Assembly (NCBI RefSeq): GCF_002368295.1 | Contig: NZ_AP018248.1 | Coordinates: 3,389,460-3,453,459, forward strand | Direction of reading: 5' to 3' | DNA: 64,000 nucleotides | Origin: Tolypothrix tenuis PCC 7101 | GTDB taxonomy: Bacteria > Cyanobacteriota > Cyanobacteriia > Cyanobacteriales > Nostocaceae | In this document: in pieces, positions 8,730 to 17,568 of the stretch | Layout: every line of letters starts with the position of its first letter | Numbering within the stretch: position 1 is the stretch's first letter | Notes under the pieces: generated by a model | Databases searched by the model: none | The model's input: only the letters and a program-made list of their open reading frames with translations | Told to the model about the DNA's origin: nothing | Made by a program: the position numbers and the translations under genes

Positions 8730-10283
8730 CTAACTTTGCTCCTCATTCACTTCTTCCACGACTTCCGATTTATCGGTTAAAGGTTTGACTACTCGTGCGA
8801 TCGCTTCTTGGACAAAAGCCTTAATAAATTCATCGCGGCGATTAATTTGAAACTGTCGCTGCACAACCTCTGTCATTCCACCATCGCCCCAATCTTGATC
8901 GTGACGAAAATATTCAATAAAGCTTTTCCCAGCAATTCGAGTTAAATAAGCTGCTGTTACGCCTTGAATTGCCCGCCCAACAATAAAAGTAGCTGGGTTA
9001 GTTTGCAAAGCTGTAGAAAGTAGTTGAATTGCACCTTTGACAATTCCTAAACTCGCCAGGGTTTTGGCTAAAGATAGGGCTAATTCTCGCCCTCGTTCCA
9101 TGTTTAATTCACAACCGTAAATTCTACCGATTTCTACGACCATTTGGGCATTTACAGCCGCAGTTGCTAGTAAATCTACGACTGGTAAAGGCGTAACTGA
9201 TACCACACCTGCACCAATCCACTGGAAGCGCTCCACTATTTTATCGGCTTGGCGGCGGCGTTGAGCATCAATGAGTTTCCGCGCTTCTTCTCCCAATCGC
9301 AGAGATTGCAAGAGAATATTATCTGCTACTAAATCTTCACCCTCTGCTCGTAAAATTGCCGCCATTCGCCGCAGCAAAGGCACAATATCGGCTTCTGGCT
9401 GAAAGATTTCACCTGTTTCTAATTGGGCAGTTTGAGGATTAGCTGCGATCGCTACCACATCGTTAGGGGCGATAAATCCCCGCACCCGTTGACGTAAGCG
9501 CGCCAAAATAGATTCTTTATCGTCGTCTGTATATAAATCTGTTTTATTGAGAATTAACAGCGATCGCTTACCAATTTCCGCCAAACCTTTGAGGGGTTCA
9601 TATTCAGATCGCCGTAAATCATTATCGACAACAAACAATAATAAATCAGCTTCTGTTGCTAAAGCCCTTGCTAGTTGTTCCCGTTCTGTTCCTGCAACTC
9701 CTGCTTCTAAAATCCCTGGGGTATCGGTAATTAATATTTTCCGTTCCAATCCCTTCAACCGCAGACAATAGGTTTCTCCTACCTGGGTAGTACCCATTGG
9801 TGCATTCACCTGTCCTACCATGCGCCCCATAATGGCATTTACCAAGGAAGTTTTACCAGCACTTCCCGTACCGAATACTACTACTTGGATTTCGCCCCGT
9901 GCTAAATTAACTTCAATCTCCCGCGAGCGGCTGAGTAAAGCTTGTCTTGTCACCTCATCTTGAATTTGTGCCACCTGCTGGCGCACAGCTTGTAACGTCG
10001 AGGAAGCCGCATCAGATTTAGCAGCCGGGATTTGCGCTGGAGTCACACGCGGACGCTGGCGGCGAGAACGTTTTTCCCCAGCTTGTAGCACCATCACATA
10101 ATAAACAAAAGCTGCAACTAATCCGGCAATCAGCACAATTAACAGCAGCAACAGCAAATTGCCCAGCAGTGGCGAATAAGACAACTGCCAATAAAGGCGT
10201 GATAGGGAATCAATCAGCCACAGGCTTAACCCCAAAATCACTATCAAACCAACAATCAGCGTTACTATGCGCGAGAGAGGCAT
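8730..10283 (-). CDS. Membrane-anchored Era-like GTPase (DUF697-type)
   Basis: The 517-residue protein begins with two membrane segments (about residues 5-25 and 41-66), then a basic, low-complexity linker and a GTPase domain with G1 GTGSAGKT (138-145), G3 DTPG (187-190) and G4 NKTD (246-249). The C-terminal part, with hydrophobic helices around VVSVTPLPVVDLLATAAVN, matches the DUF697 domain seen in bacterial membrane GTPases such as YcjF relatives. The likely role is in membrane or stress homeostasis; the cellular target is unknown. It is monocistronic, with repeat-rich DNA on both sides. The C-terminal tail is acidic (KSEVVEEVNEEQS). Confidence 0.85.
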   Translation of the reverse strand: MPLSRIVTLIVGLIVILGLSLWLIDSLSRLYWQLSYSPLLGNLLLLLLIVLIAGLVAAFVYYVMVLQAGEKRSRRQRPRVTPAQIPAAKSDAASSTLQAVRQQVAQIQDEVTRQALLSRSREIEVNLARGEIQVVVFGTGSAGKTSLVNAIMGRMVGQVNAPMGTTQVGETYCLRLKGLERKILITDTPGILEAGVAGTEREQLARALATEADLLLFVVDNDLRRSEYEPLKGLAEIGKRSLLILNKTDLYTDDDKESILARLRQRVRGFIAPNDVVAIAANPQTAQLETGEIFQPEADIVPLLRRMAAILRAEGEDLVADNILLQSLRLGEEARKLIDAQRRRQADKIVERFQWIGAGVVSVTPLPVVDLLATAAVNAQMVVEIGRIYGCELNMERGRELALSLAKTLASLGIVKGAIQLLSTALQTNPATFIVGRAIQGVTAAYLTRIAGKSFIEYFRHDQDWGDGGMTEVVQRQFQINRRDEFIKAFVQEAIARVVKPLTDKSEVVEEVNEEQS

Positions 10284-10386
10284 GGTGAGTATTCAGTAAG
10301 CGGATGTTTTTTTATCTTAATGGGGATTGGGAGATGAGGGGGAAACGGGGAAAGGGGAAAGGGGGAAAGGAAAAAAAGGGAAATTA

Positions 10387-10446
10387 TTATTACCGATTAC
10401 CAATTACCGATTACCAATTACCAATTACCAATTACCAATTACCCAA
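10387..10446. repeat. Tandem heptamer array (ATTACCA/ATTACCG)
   Basis: About eight copies of ATTACCA with ATTACCG variants lie immediately downstream of the TetR-fusion gene. The same heptamer recurs at 30548-30590 and 45071-45113. Confidence 0.85.
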
Positions 10447-10456
10447 TGACAAATCC

Positions 10457-11686
10457 TTAAGTCGGTTTATGATCTAACCTTGTAGCTTGTTCTAATGCCG
10501 CTTTTTCTCTGGAACGGCGTGCATAAGGTTGTAGTTGGGTGCGATCGCAACCTGTGAGAATGCTCAAATTTTCTATAGTCATACCTCGCATTAACATTTC
10601 TACGCGCCAGGTATGTTGTGCTTGGGCGATGACTGGGGGTTGTCCTTGGGGTGTTAACATTACCTGAGTCCAGGTTTGCCAGTGAGTTTCAATTTCCGAT
10701 GCAGAAATTGGTTCTCCTAGATTATTAAGAAACATAGCTGTTTGGCTGTCTTTACGACTTTTCAGCCATTTAATTAAGGGATTGTTTGTATAGGAACCAT
10801 AGTGTTTGCCCATGATCCACTGATTTACAGGTACTTGGCGGACTAATCCCGGAGTAGTAATTTGTAAAAAGTGCCCTTGATCGTCATAAATTTGGTGCGA
10901 TCGCTGTAAGTTAACTATTTCTTTGGGAGATAAACCAGCACCAAATAATACATACACTAAAGCATAATCTTGGATTCCCGCTTTCCTGGCTAGGCGGAAT
11001 ATTTCGTGGACTAAACTAGCAGGTAAATCAGCTACCTCTGTAGTGATGCTAGTTTCTGTGAGATTACTGATGGCTAACTCTGGTGAGGGTGACATCGCAC
11101 CACGTAGAAACAATTCCACCAAAGTTTCTAAAAAATCATCCCGGTCATCCCAAAGTTCATGAAATTCGCTAGTAAATTCTATGACGGCATATCCCAACAG
11201 CATTCCATTCAGCATACTAGCTAATTTTTCTGCCGGCAGATAGGTATTTAGATGTCCTTGCTGAATTACCGTAGCTAGGTACTGGGCTACATAGCGGTTA
11301 GCTTCTGTTAATCCCTTCCCCAAGGCGCGCCGATTTTCTGCGGGGTATTGGTCAGCTTCACCAACTACAGATCTGACTAACTCTGGTACTCGCTCTAAAG
11401 CAAGCAAGTTATCACTTGCATAGTCCTTCAAGGCTTGATAAACACTACCAGGAGGACTAGCTCGGCGTACCAAAGATTCCCCTAAATTTTTGAAGACAGC
11501 AGATTCTTCTAAAACCGCTAACAGCAGTCCATGCTTATTACCAAAATGCCGAAATAACGTGACTTCGTTCACTTCTGCCTTTTCTGCAATTTGGCGAGTT
11601 GTCGTACCGCTGACTCCTTGAGCAGTAAATAGTTCCAATGCTGCTTGAATCAGACGTTGACGAGCTGAATGGGTGGGAGATGCCAT
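10457..11686 (-). CDS. TetR-family regulator fused to a degenerate tyrosine-recombinase-like domain
   Basis: The 409-residue protein has a TetR N-terminal helix-turn-helix (residues 9-55; IAEKAEVNEVTLFRHFGNKHG) and a TetR-like helical region to about 200. Normal TetR proteins end near 200-220, but this one continues with about 170 residues resembling the catalytic domain of phage integrases: YVLFGAGLSPKEIVNL (245-260), a VRQVPVN strand (282-288), an HTWR box (358-361, matching HxxR) and a terminal Tyr388. The first catalytic Arg is replaced (Ser253), and the second His/Trp position appears to be Cys380. Recombination is therefore unlikely; a DNA-binding or oligomerisation role is inferred. 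The gene is divergent from desC and shares a palindromic operator region with it, so control of desC and itself is likely. Confidence 0.8.
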   Translation of the reverse strand: MASPTHSARQRLIQAALELFTAQGVSGTTTRQIAEKAEVNEVTLFRHFGNKHGLLLAVLEESAVFKNLGESLVRRASPPGSVYQALKDYASDNLLALERVPELVRSVVGEADQYPAENRRALGKGLTEANRYVAQYLATVIQQGHLNTYLPAEKLASMLNGMLLGYAVIEFTSEFHELWDDRDDFLETLVELFLRGAMSPSPELAISNLTETSITTEVADLPASLVHEIFRLARKAGIQDYALVYVLFGAGLSPKEIVNLQRSHQIYDDQGHFLQITTPGLVRQVPVNQWIMGKHYGSYTNNPLIKWLKSRKDSQTAMFLNNLGEPISASEIETHWQTWTQVMLTPQGQPPVIAQAQHTWRVEMLMRGMTIENLSILTGCDRTQLQPYARRSREKAALEQATRLDHKPT

Positions 11687-11696
11687 AAAAGCACTA

Positions 11697-11715
11697 ATGC
11701 AAGTACTACTTGCAT
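11697..11715. promoter_or_regulatory. Candidate operator 1 of the TetR-fusion regulator
   Basis: ATGCAAGTA and TACTTGCAT are perfect 9-bp arms around one central base. The site lies 11 bp upstream of the tetR-fusion start codon, where a repressor would block its transcription. The size and symmetry are typical of TetR operators. Confidence 0.65.
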
Positions 11716-11743
11716 ATAATTTTCAAAGTTGTTAGGATAACAA

Positions 11744-11761
11744 ATGTAAGTGATACTTGCT
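11744..11761. promoter_or_regulatory. Candidate operator 2 (imperfect copy)
   Basis: ATGTAAGTG-A-TACTTGCT repeats operator 1 with a few mismatches and a centre about 47 bp away. Two related palindromes in one divergent intergenic region point to control of both flanking genes, including desC, which starts 136 bp further on. Confidence 0.55.
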
Positions 11762-11897
11762 CTACTTTACTGTAACACCCTGATACAGAACGGGTAGATT
11801 CCTTGTAGGTTGTGCCGCGTAATAGCCAAATACACCCCATGCAAGAGTACATCCGTAACAAAGCAGATCGCTTAATTACTCATCAACAGGAATTTTT

Positions 11898-12755
11898 ATG
11901 GCTGCAAAATCGCTGGCGTTCGCCCCTGAGCAACAAACGTCACTCCGTCTCAGTTGGACGAACGTAGTATTCTTTGGCACAGTTCATGCCTTAGCTTTAC
12001 TAGCTCCTTGGTTTTTCTCCTGGTCAGCATTAGGTATAATGCTGTTTCTGCACTGGTTGTTCGGAAGTATTGGGATTTGTTTAGGCTATCACAGGCTACT
12101 CAGCCATCGCAGCTTCCAAGTACCCAAGTGGTTAGAATATGCGATCGCAATTATTGGCGCTTTAGCTTTACAAGGCGGGCCGATTTTCTGGGTGGGGGGA
12201 CACCGCCAACATCACGCCCACACTGAAGATGTTAGTCTTGATCCCTACTCTGCCAAACGCGGGTTTTGGTGGAGTCATATGTTGTGGATTTTCTATCCCC
12301 GTGCCGAGTTTTTTGATTACGAAGTCTATCAAAAATATGCACCCGATTTAGCGCGTCAACCTTTTTATCGTTGGTTAGATCGCTACTTCTTATTGCTGCA
12401 AATTCCTTTGGGGATTTTGCTCTATGCGCTGGGCGGTTGGTCTTTTGTGATCTATGGTATGTTTCTGCGCTCAGTATTACTGTGGCATTCTACTTGGTTT
12501 GTTAACTCCGCAACTCACAAATGGGGTTACCGTTCCTTCAATGCAACTGACGACTCACGTAATTTGTGGTGGGTATCAATTGTGACTTATGGCGAAGGCT
12601 GGCATAACAACCATCATACTTATCCCCATGTAGCGAAATCAGGATTTTCTTGGTGGGAAGTAGATATTACTTGGTGGAGTATCCAAGTTCTTAAGACATT
12701 AGGTTTAGCTAAAAAAGTAATTATGCCTCCCTCTCAAAGCACAACACAAGTATAA
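11898..12755 (+). CDS. desC: Acyl-lipid/acyl-CoA desaturase, delta-9 type
   Basis: This integral membrane di-iron desaturase puts the first double bond into membrane fatty acids. All three histidine boxes are present in the 285-residue protein: HRLLSH (65-70), HRQHH (102-106) and HNNHH (236-240). Hydrophobic spans lie at about residues 24-63 and 81-100, with another pair around 155-190. Length and motifs fit the DesC group of cyanobacterial delta-9 desaturases. The ATG follows CAGGAATTTTT, a modest ribosome-binding site. It is divergent from the TetR-fusion gene, which suggests regulated membrane fluidity. A hairpin terminator follows at 12783. Position specificity (delta-9) is inferred from the family. 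Confidence 0.92.
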   Translation: MAAKSLAFAPEQQTSLRLSWTNVVFFGTVHALALLAPWFFSWSALGIMLFLHWLFGSIGICLGYHRLLSHRSFQVPKWLEYAIAIIGALALQGGPIFWVGGHRQHHAHTEDVSLDPYSAKRGFWWSHMLWIFYPRAEFFDYEVYQKYAPDLARQPFYRWLDRYFLLLQIPLGILLYALGGWSFVIYGMFLRSVLLWHSTWFVNSATHKWGYRSFNATDDSRNLWWVSIVTYGEGWHNNHHTYPHVAKSGFSWWEVDITWWSIQVLKTLGLAKKVIMPPSQSTTQV

Positions 12756-12782
12756 ATTACTATCAAATTAAAGCATCTACCC

Positions 12783-12814
12783 AGCCCATAGCGCGATCGC
12801 CTGTGGGCTATTTT
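12783..12814 (+). terminator. Rho-independent terminator of desC
   Basis: AGCCCATAG pairs with CTGTGGGCT (one G-T wobble) around a loop containing a HIP1 octamer, followed by ATTTTGATTTT. It begins 28 bp after the desC stop codon. Confidence 0.7.
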
Positions 12815-12871
12815 GATTTTAGATTTTGGATTTTGGATTTGCGATCGCTATCTGTCTGTAACTGTTTATCC

Positions 12872-13236
12872 TCATATCATTTTGAAAAAAGAACGCGACA
12901 GATGGGTAGGGGCACGGCACCAGTCATTGGTGTCAACTTAAGCTAAAAGCTATATAGGGCAGGCGTTGTACAAATACCTCGTGCCCTCATCCCCTAACCC
13001 CTTCTCCCCCAAGAGAAGGGGAACTAAATCTCTTGCTCCCCTCTCCCACAGGGAGAGGGGCTGGGGGTGAGGGCGAAACCTTGCAACCAAGAGGATTTCA
13101 CGTTAAGTTGACACCAATGGGCACCAGTAAGATATTTGATATGCTAAAAGATTGCGGCTGCCGTGCCCTTACAAAGGATTTATCTTCAGGCATTTCCAGA
13201 AAATCATACCAATTTGAAAAAAGAATACAACAGATT
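12872..13236. repeat. Family A palindromic element, copy 2, split by element B
   Basis: The outer arms (TTTTGAAAAAAGAACGCGACAGA on the left, TTGAAAAAAGAATACAACAGA on the right) and the GGCACGGCACCAG and GCCGTGCCC core match the copy at 8276-8412. The core is interrupted at CACCAGT by a 195-bp element (12925-13119), after which the A sequence resumes with AAGATATTTGATAT. Confidence 0.75.
12925..13119. mobile_element. Miniature inverted-repeat element B, copy 1 (195 bp)
   Basis: It has perfect 17-bp terminal inverted repeats (CATTGGTGTCAACTTAA, 12925-12941 and 13103-13119) and is flanked by a perfect 9-bp direct duplication GGCACCAGT (12916-12924 and 13120-13128). The interior holds the palindromic CCTCATCCCC/GGGGTGAGGGC motif common in cyanobacterial genomes and no transposase. 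A second copy lies at 35462-36001. Confidence 0.85.
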
Positions 13237-13298
13237 GTAGGGTAAGGCACAGCAGTACCCTACCATATAAATTCTAAAAATTCATTTTTGTTATTCTC

Positions 13299-14888
13299 TT
13301 AACTAACTCCAGCTTCAGCCTTTTCCTTCACAGGTGGTACATAGGGTTTCTCTGCACCTTGGGCGAGATATTCTGCTAGCTGGCTTTCTATTTGATCGCG
13401 TACAATTTGGCGATATTCCAGAAAATGCTCGTTATGGGCACAAGCTGAAAGGTAATGCTCGGCAACTCCAGGGTTTCGCTTGATCATGCTAAATAAGTGA
13501 TGCCAGAATTTCCAGCGAGTTTCGCGTTTAATGCCTTGTCGCCAAATGACAATCAATAGCGCCTTAATTACTATCAATTCTGGCCATTTAAATGGTGCTT
13601 TCCAACTGGGCGCACCCATCATTAAAAAGCAGCGATAGGTACGATCCAAATACTTTACTGGATCGTATAAAGCACAAAATGCTTCTATGTATTCTCTCGC
13701 AATATCTTCCAGGGGACGGGTAGCAACAAAGTTCATCAAAGTAGTCTGATTGATGTTGCCGTCTTTGTTTTCCCGTAATCTGCCTTCTTTTTTCAGGCGA
13801 TGCCACAAGGCTGTATTGGGTAGCGCTTGTAACATAGCGAAAGTAGTAGAAGGAATGGCAGCTTGTTCAGCAAACCGGACAATGCGATCGCCTGCACCTG
13901 CTTTTTCCCCATCAAACCCAATGATAAACCCAGCCATTGGGCGCAATCCGGCTTTAATGATGGTTTGCACTGCCTCTGTAAGGGAACTGCGAGTATTTTG
14001 AAATTTCTTCGTCAGTTGCAAGCTATCTTCATCTGGGGTTTCAATTCCCAAAAATACCGCCGCAAAACCAGATTCCACCATCAATTCCATTAATTCTGGA
14101 TCTTGTGCTAAATCCACAGAGGCTTCGGTATCAAAGCGGAAAGGATATTGATGTTCTTGCATCCAAACTTTTAACTCTTTGAGCAACAATTTCACATTGC
14201 GTTTGTTGCCAATAAAGTTGTCATCCACCATGAACACACCCCGCCGCCAACCTAATTCATAGAGGTAATCCAACTCTGCTAACAATTGGGCTGGGGTTTT
14301 GGTACGTGGTTTGCGGCCATAGAGAACAATAATGTCGCAGAATTCGCATTGGAAGGGACAACCCCGCGAAAACTGCACGGACATCATGTCGTAAGCATCA
14401 AATTCTAATAAATCAAAGCGGGGTACTGGTGTGATTGTTACATCTGGTTTTTCATCTGTGCGGAAAGTACCAGAGGTTTCGCCCCGTTGAATCGCCTCAA
14501 CGAACATAGGTAAGGTGATTTCCCCTTCATCGAGAATTAGAAAATCTGCGCCGACATTTTGCACTTCATGGGGTGTAGAAGTGGGGTAGGGGCCGCCCAC
14601 GGCGACTAACTTACCACGCCGCTTTGCTTCTTGGATTTGGTCTAGCAAGTCCTGTTTCTGGACAATCATGGCGGAGAAAATGACGACATCAGCCCAAGCC
14701 CATTCGGCTTCGGTGACTGGGCGAATGTTGCGATCTACGAGTTTATATTCCCATTCTTGGGGGAGAATTGCCGCCACTGTTACTAAACCTAAAGGTGGTA
14801 ACAAAACCTTGCGATCGACTAACGCCAAAATTTTTTCATAAGACCAAAAGGTTTTGGGAAATATGGGATACACCAGCAGGACTCGCAT
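13299..14888 (-). CDS. B12-binding-domain radical SAM protein
   Basis: The N-terminal 150 residues form a cobalamin-binding-like Rossmann domain (PPLGLVTVAAILP, VAVGGPYPTSTPHEV, LDEGE) without the DxHxxG motif, as is common in this class. The radical SAM core follows with the 4Fe-4S motif CPFQCEFC (Cys177, Cys181, Cys184) and VDDNFIGNKRN. The C-terminal region (about 380-500) resembles the DUF4070 extension. Such enzymes carry out radical methylations or rearrangements; the hopanoid methylases belong to the same broad superfamily, but the substrate here is unknown. At 529 residues it is full length. It stands alone, with a repeat island downstream and 400 bp of gene-free DNA upstream. Confidence 0.88.
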   Translation of the reverse strand: MRVLLVYPIFPKTFWSYEKILALVDRKVLLPPLGLVTVAAILPQEWEYKLVDRNIRPVTEAEWAWADVVIFSAMIVQKQDLLDQIQEAKRRGKLVAVGGPYPTSTPHEVQNVGADFLILDEGEITLPMFVEAIQRGETSGTFRTDEKPDVTITPVPRFDLLEFDAYDMMSVQFSRGCPFQCEFCDIIVLYGRKPRTKTPAQLLAELDYLYELGWRRGVFMVDDNFIGNKRNVKLLLKELKVWMQEHQYPFRFDTEASVDLAQDPELMELMVESGFAAVFLGIETPDEDSLQLTKKFQNTRSSLTEAVQTIIKAGLRPMAGFIIGFDGEKAGAGDRIVRFAEQAAIPSTTFAMLQALPNTALWHRLKKEGRLRENKDGNINQTTLMNFVATRPLEDIAREYIEAFCALYDPVKYLDRTYRCFLMMGAPSWKAPFKWPELIVIKALLIVIWRQGIKRETRWKFWHHLFSMIKRNPGVAEHYLSACAHNEHFLEYRQIVRDQIESQLAEYLAQGAEKPYVPPVKEKAEAGVS

Positions 14889-15289
14889 ACAGTATCAATC
14901 CTCACACTTTGATTGTTATTTCACTTTAACGAAAATCAAGGCTCATTGACTTTTTATCTCAGCAGGTTCAGCTGTTTACTCAATTTTTTCCTCAGTTGAG
15001 AAAAGTTTTCGTCGCACAAGGGCAAAAAGAAGAATGTAATTGTATGGTCTTAAATCTGAGTATAAAGGTTCCAATCAAAGGTTAGATTCCCATAAATATT
15101 AGGTATTGATTGCTTATCCAAATTTTACTTCTTTGGGTGGTAGTAGTTTATCTAGATATGATTAACAGGTGATAACTTTGCCTTAATGTGAATCAGGACT
15201 ACTCTCAGGTCAGCCCCTGTGCGTAAGTCAAAAGCCCCGAAATATATTTCGGGGCTTGTACCTTTTTCTTTCTGGTCACAGTCTTGCTT
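14889..15289. other. Gene-free spacer with a terminator
   Basis: No coding region was found. Apart from the hairpin at 15232-15257 the region is AT-rich, with a small CTCAA/TTGAG inverted repeat near 14978. The radical SAM promoter should lie at its left end. Confidence 0.5.
15232..15257 (-). terminator. Strong terminator hairpin downstream of the GAF kinase
   Basis: AAGCCCCGAAAT folds perfectly onto ATTTCGGGGCTT with a 2-nt turn. On the minus strand the stem is followed by TTGACTTACG, about 33 nt after the kinase stop. The plus-strand side (GTACCTTTTTC) is also T-rich, so it may work in both directions. Confidence 0.75.
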
Positions 15290-17266
15290 CTACATTTGAA
15301 TAGGAATCTCAATTAAAAATTCAGTTCCTTCTCCTAATGTAGAAATACAATTGAGTTGCCCTTGATGCCTTTCCACAATAATTTGATAACTGATTGATAA
15401 CCCTAAACCAGTTCCTTGTCCCACAGGTTTAGTAGTAAAGAATGGATCAAATATCTGTTTCTGCACCTCTGGAGTCATACCTAATGCATTATCTTTAATA
15501 CTAATTAAAACTCTATCTTCTTTCACTGAAGTTTTAATTATAATACTAGGAATAGCAGTGGTAGATTGCCAATGTTCTACATTTGCTTTTAAGGCATAAA
15601 TTGCATTATTCAGAATATTCAGAAAAACCTGATTTAACTGGTTAACATAACAACTAACCTTGGGCAGTTGTCCATAATATTTAATTATCTGAATATTAGG
15701 TAACTGACTATTGATTACTAACTGATGATTCAGAATCATTAATGTATTATCTATGCCTTCATGAATATCTACCGACTTCGTTGTTGCTTCATCTAGTCGT
15801 GAGAAGTTACGCAATCCTAGCACAATGTTTTTAATTCTCTCACTACCTACTGTCATAGATTGCATCAACTTAGGTAAATCTTGACATAAATACTGCAAAT
15901 CGATAGCTTTAATTTTGGATGCTATAGTAGGATTTGCTTCGGGATATTGCTCTTGATAAACTGCAATTAAATTTAGTAAATCATCAATATATTGATTTGC
16001 ATATTCTAGATTACCAGCTATAAAACTAATCGGATTGTTAATTTCATGGGCAACCCCTGCTACCATTTGTCCAAGACTAGACATTTTTTCACTATGAACC
16101 AATTGCGCTTGTGTTGTTTGGAGATCTAGCAGCGCTCTTCTTAATTCAGTGGTGCGTTCTTCAACTTTCCGCTCTAATTCATTATTAGCCTTTTGCAGAG
16201 CTTCTGCGGCTCTAGCTGTTTCTGTGGCAATACTAGCAATATGAGTAGCTGTTTTCAGAATTTCTAGATGATGCGGAGTCGGATGACAGGGAAATTTATG
16301 AGATATCGCAAATGTCCCTAAGACTTCACCATTGTGTGAAGTAAAAGGTGATGACCAACAAGCTCTAATATTGTAGCTCAAAGCGAAATCTCGAAAATCA
16401 GCCCATAATGGATCATTAGCAATATCATTAACAAATACTGTATCTCCTCTATAAGCCGCAGTTCCACAAGAACCACAATTTTCACCAATCATCAAACCAT
16501 CAACACCTTTAGCAAATTCCTCTGGTAGAGTTGGTGCTGCTCCTCCCCGCAGTCGGCGTTTGTCCTGATCTACAACTAAAATTGAGCAATAAGCTCCAGG
16601 TAATTGTTGCTCTAATAAAATACACAGATTATTAAAAATTTCATATAAGTTAACTCCAAAGGCAACTTGTTCTAAAACCTGGCTTTGGGTATACACTAAT
16701 GCTTCTGATAGCTTGCGTTCAATCGCTGTAGCTAAAACATGGGTTACAGATTGTAAAAAATGAATATCTTCAGGAGAAAAATCTCTGGACTCAGTAGCAT
16801 ATACTTCCAGAAAACCTAAAGGTTTAGTCGCACCAGTAATTAGTACACTTAAACCAGCAACACTTTCAGGTGGAGAAGGAATAGCAAAATGTTCTATCTG
16901 ACAAGCGGCTGTATTAATATTAATAATTTTTTGCCTCTCGTCCAAGATTTTTTTTAATCCTTGATTAATTCCCACATGAATTTCATAAGCATCTGTGGTT
17001 AAAGACGATTCTCCAAGACTAGCTACTTTACGCAGAGAATTCCCATCTGAAAGTACTTGCCAAATTCTACTATATTTAATATTTAATATTTGAGATACTA
17101 AAGCGACTGTATCTTGGAATAAGTAGGACAAGTCAATTCCTGACAATGCTTTTTGTCCTAGTAAATTTACAGCGGCTGCATAGCTGACATTAGTTGATAA
17201 ATTATCAATGCTATCGGAGTTAAGTGATTGTTCTGTGTTGCTGGATGAAGGGAAATTTAATTTCAT
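15290..17266 (-). CDS. GAF-domain sensor histidine kinase
   Basis: The 658-residue soluble kinase has two GAF domains (about 40-180 and 195-350; the second includes GENCGSCGTAAYRGDTVFVNDI), a coiled-coil linker (about 350-395), a dimerisation/phospho-acceptor domain with His in GVAHEINNP, and a C-terminal HATPase with NQVFLNILNNAIYAL and GTGLGLSISYQI. The G1 box reads KDNALGM, with Ala where Gly is usual; this may still bind ATP. No receiver domain is attached and no response regulator is adjacent, so its partner is encoded elsewhere. The ligand of the GAF domains is not evident: no chromophore-binding Cys context was recognised. Confidence 0.9.
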   Translation of the reverse strand: MKLNFPSSSNTEQSLNSDSIDNLSTNVSYAAAVNLLGQKALSGIDLSYLFQDTVALVSQILNIKYSRIWQVLSDGNSLRKVASLGESSLTTDAYEIHVGINQGLKKILDERQKIININTAACQIEHFAIPSPPESVAGLSVLITGATKPLGFLEVYATESRDFSPEDIHFLQSVTHVLATAIERKLSEALVYTQSQVLEQVAFGVNLYEIFNNLCILLEQQLPGAYCSILVVDQDKRRLRGGAAPTLPEEFAKGVDGLMIGENCGSCGTAAYRGDTVFVNDIANDPLWADFRDFALSYNIRACWSSPFTSHNGEVLGTFAISHKFPCHPTPHHLEILKTATHIASIATETARAAEALQKANNELERKVEERTTELRRALLDLQTTQAQLVHSEKMSSLGQMVAGVAHEINNPISFIAGNLEYANQYIDDLLNLIAVYQEQYPEANPTIASKIKAIDLQYLCQDLPKLMQSMTVGSERIKNIVLGLRNFSRLDEATTKSVDIHEGIDNTLMILNHQLVINSQLPNIQIIKYYGQLPKVSCYVNQLNQVFLNILNNAIYALKANVEHWQSTTAIPSIIIKTSVKEDRVLISIKDNALGMTPEVQKQIFDPFFTTKPVGQGTGLGLSISYQIIVERHQGQLNCISTLGEGTEFLIEIPIQM

Positions 17267-17568
17267 AAAAAAATATTAATTATTTAATGTCTGTATTCAT
17301 ATTTCCCTAAAAAAGACTCCAAAGTTGATATAATTATCAAAAATTCAAAATTAAAGGCTATTTATCAAGTAAATATTAAATAGGTGTTGAGTTAGGTCGA
17401 GGGGCAGTATTATCTCTAACATTTTAGGAGAAGATGAATTTGCTAAAGTACTTGCTGTATAAGTCTTATAGCCCTTAAATACCTGAGATAAAAGCTTTGT
17501 TGATGGTGAATGCAACCGACCATTTCCTCGACCTATGCTTGATAATATTCCCAGCAACTATCCATTCT

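Noticed and set aside
17351..17557. 68-codon frame on the minus strand between the GAF kinase and the SDR epimerase
   Set aside because: No recognisable motif, no good ribosome-binding site and unusual composition; it probably reflects an AT-rich spacer.
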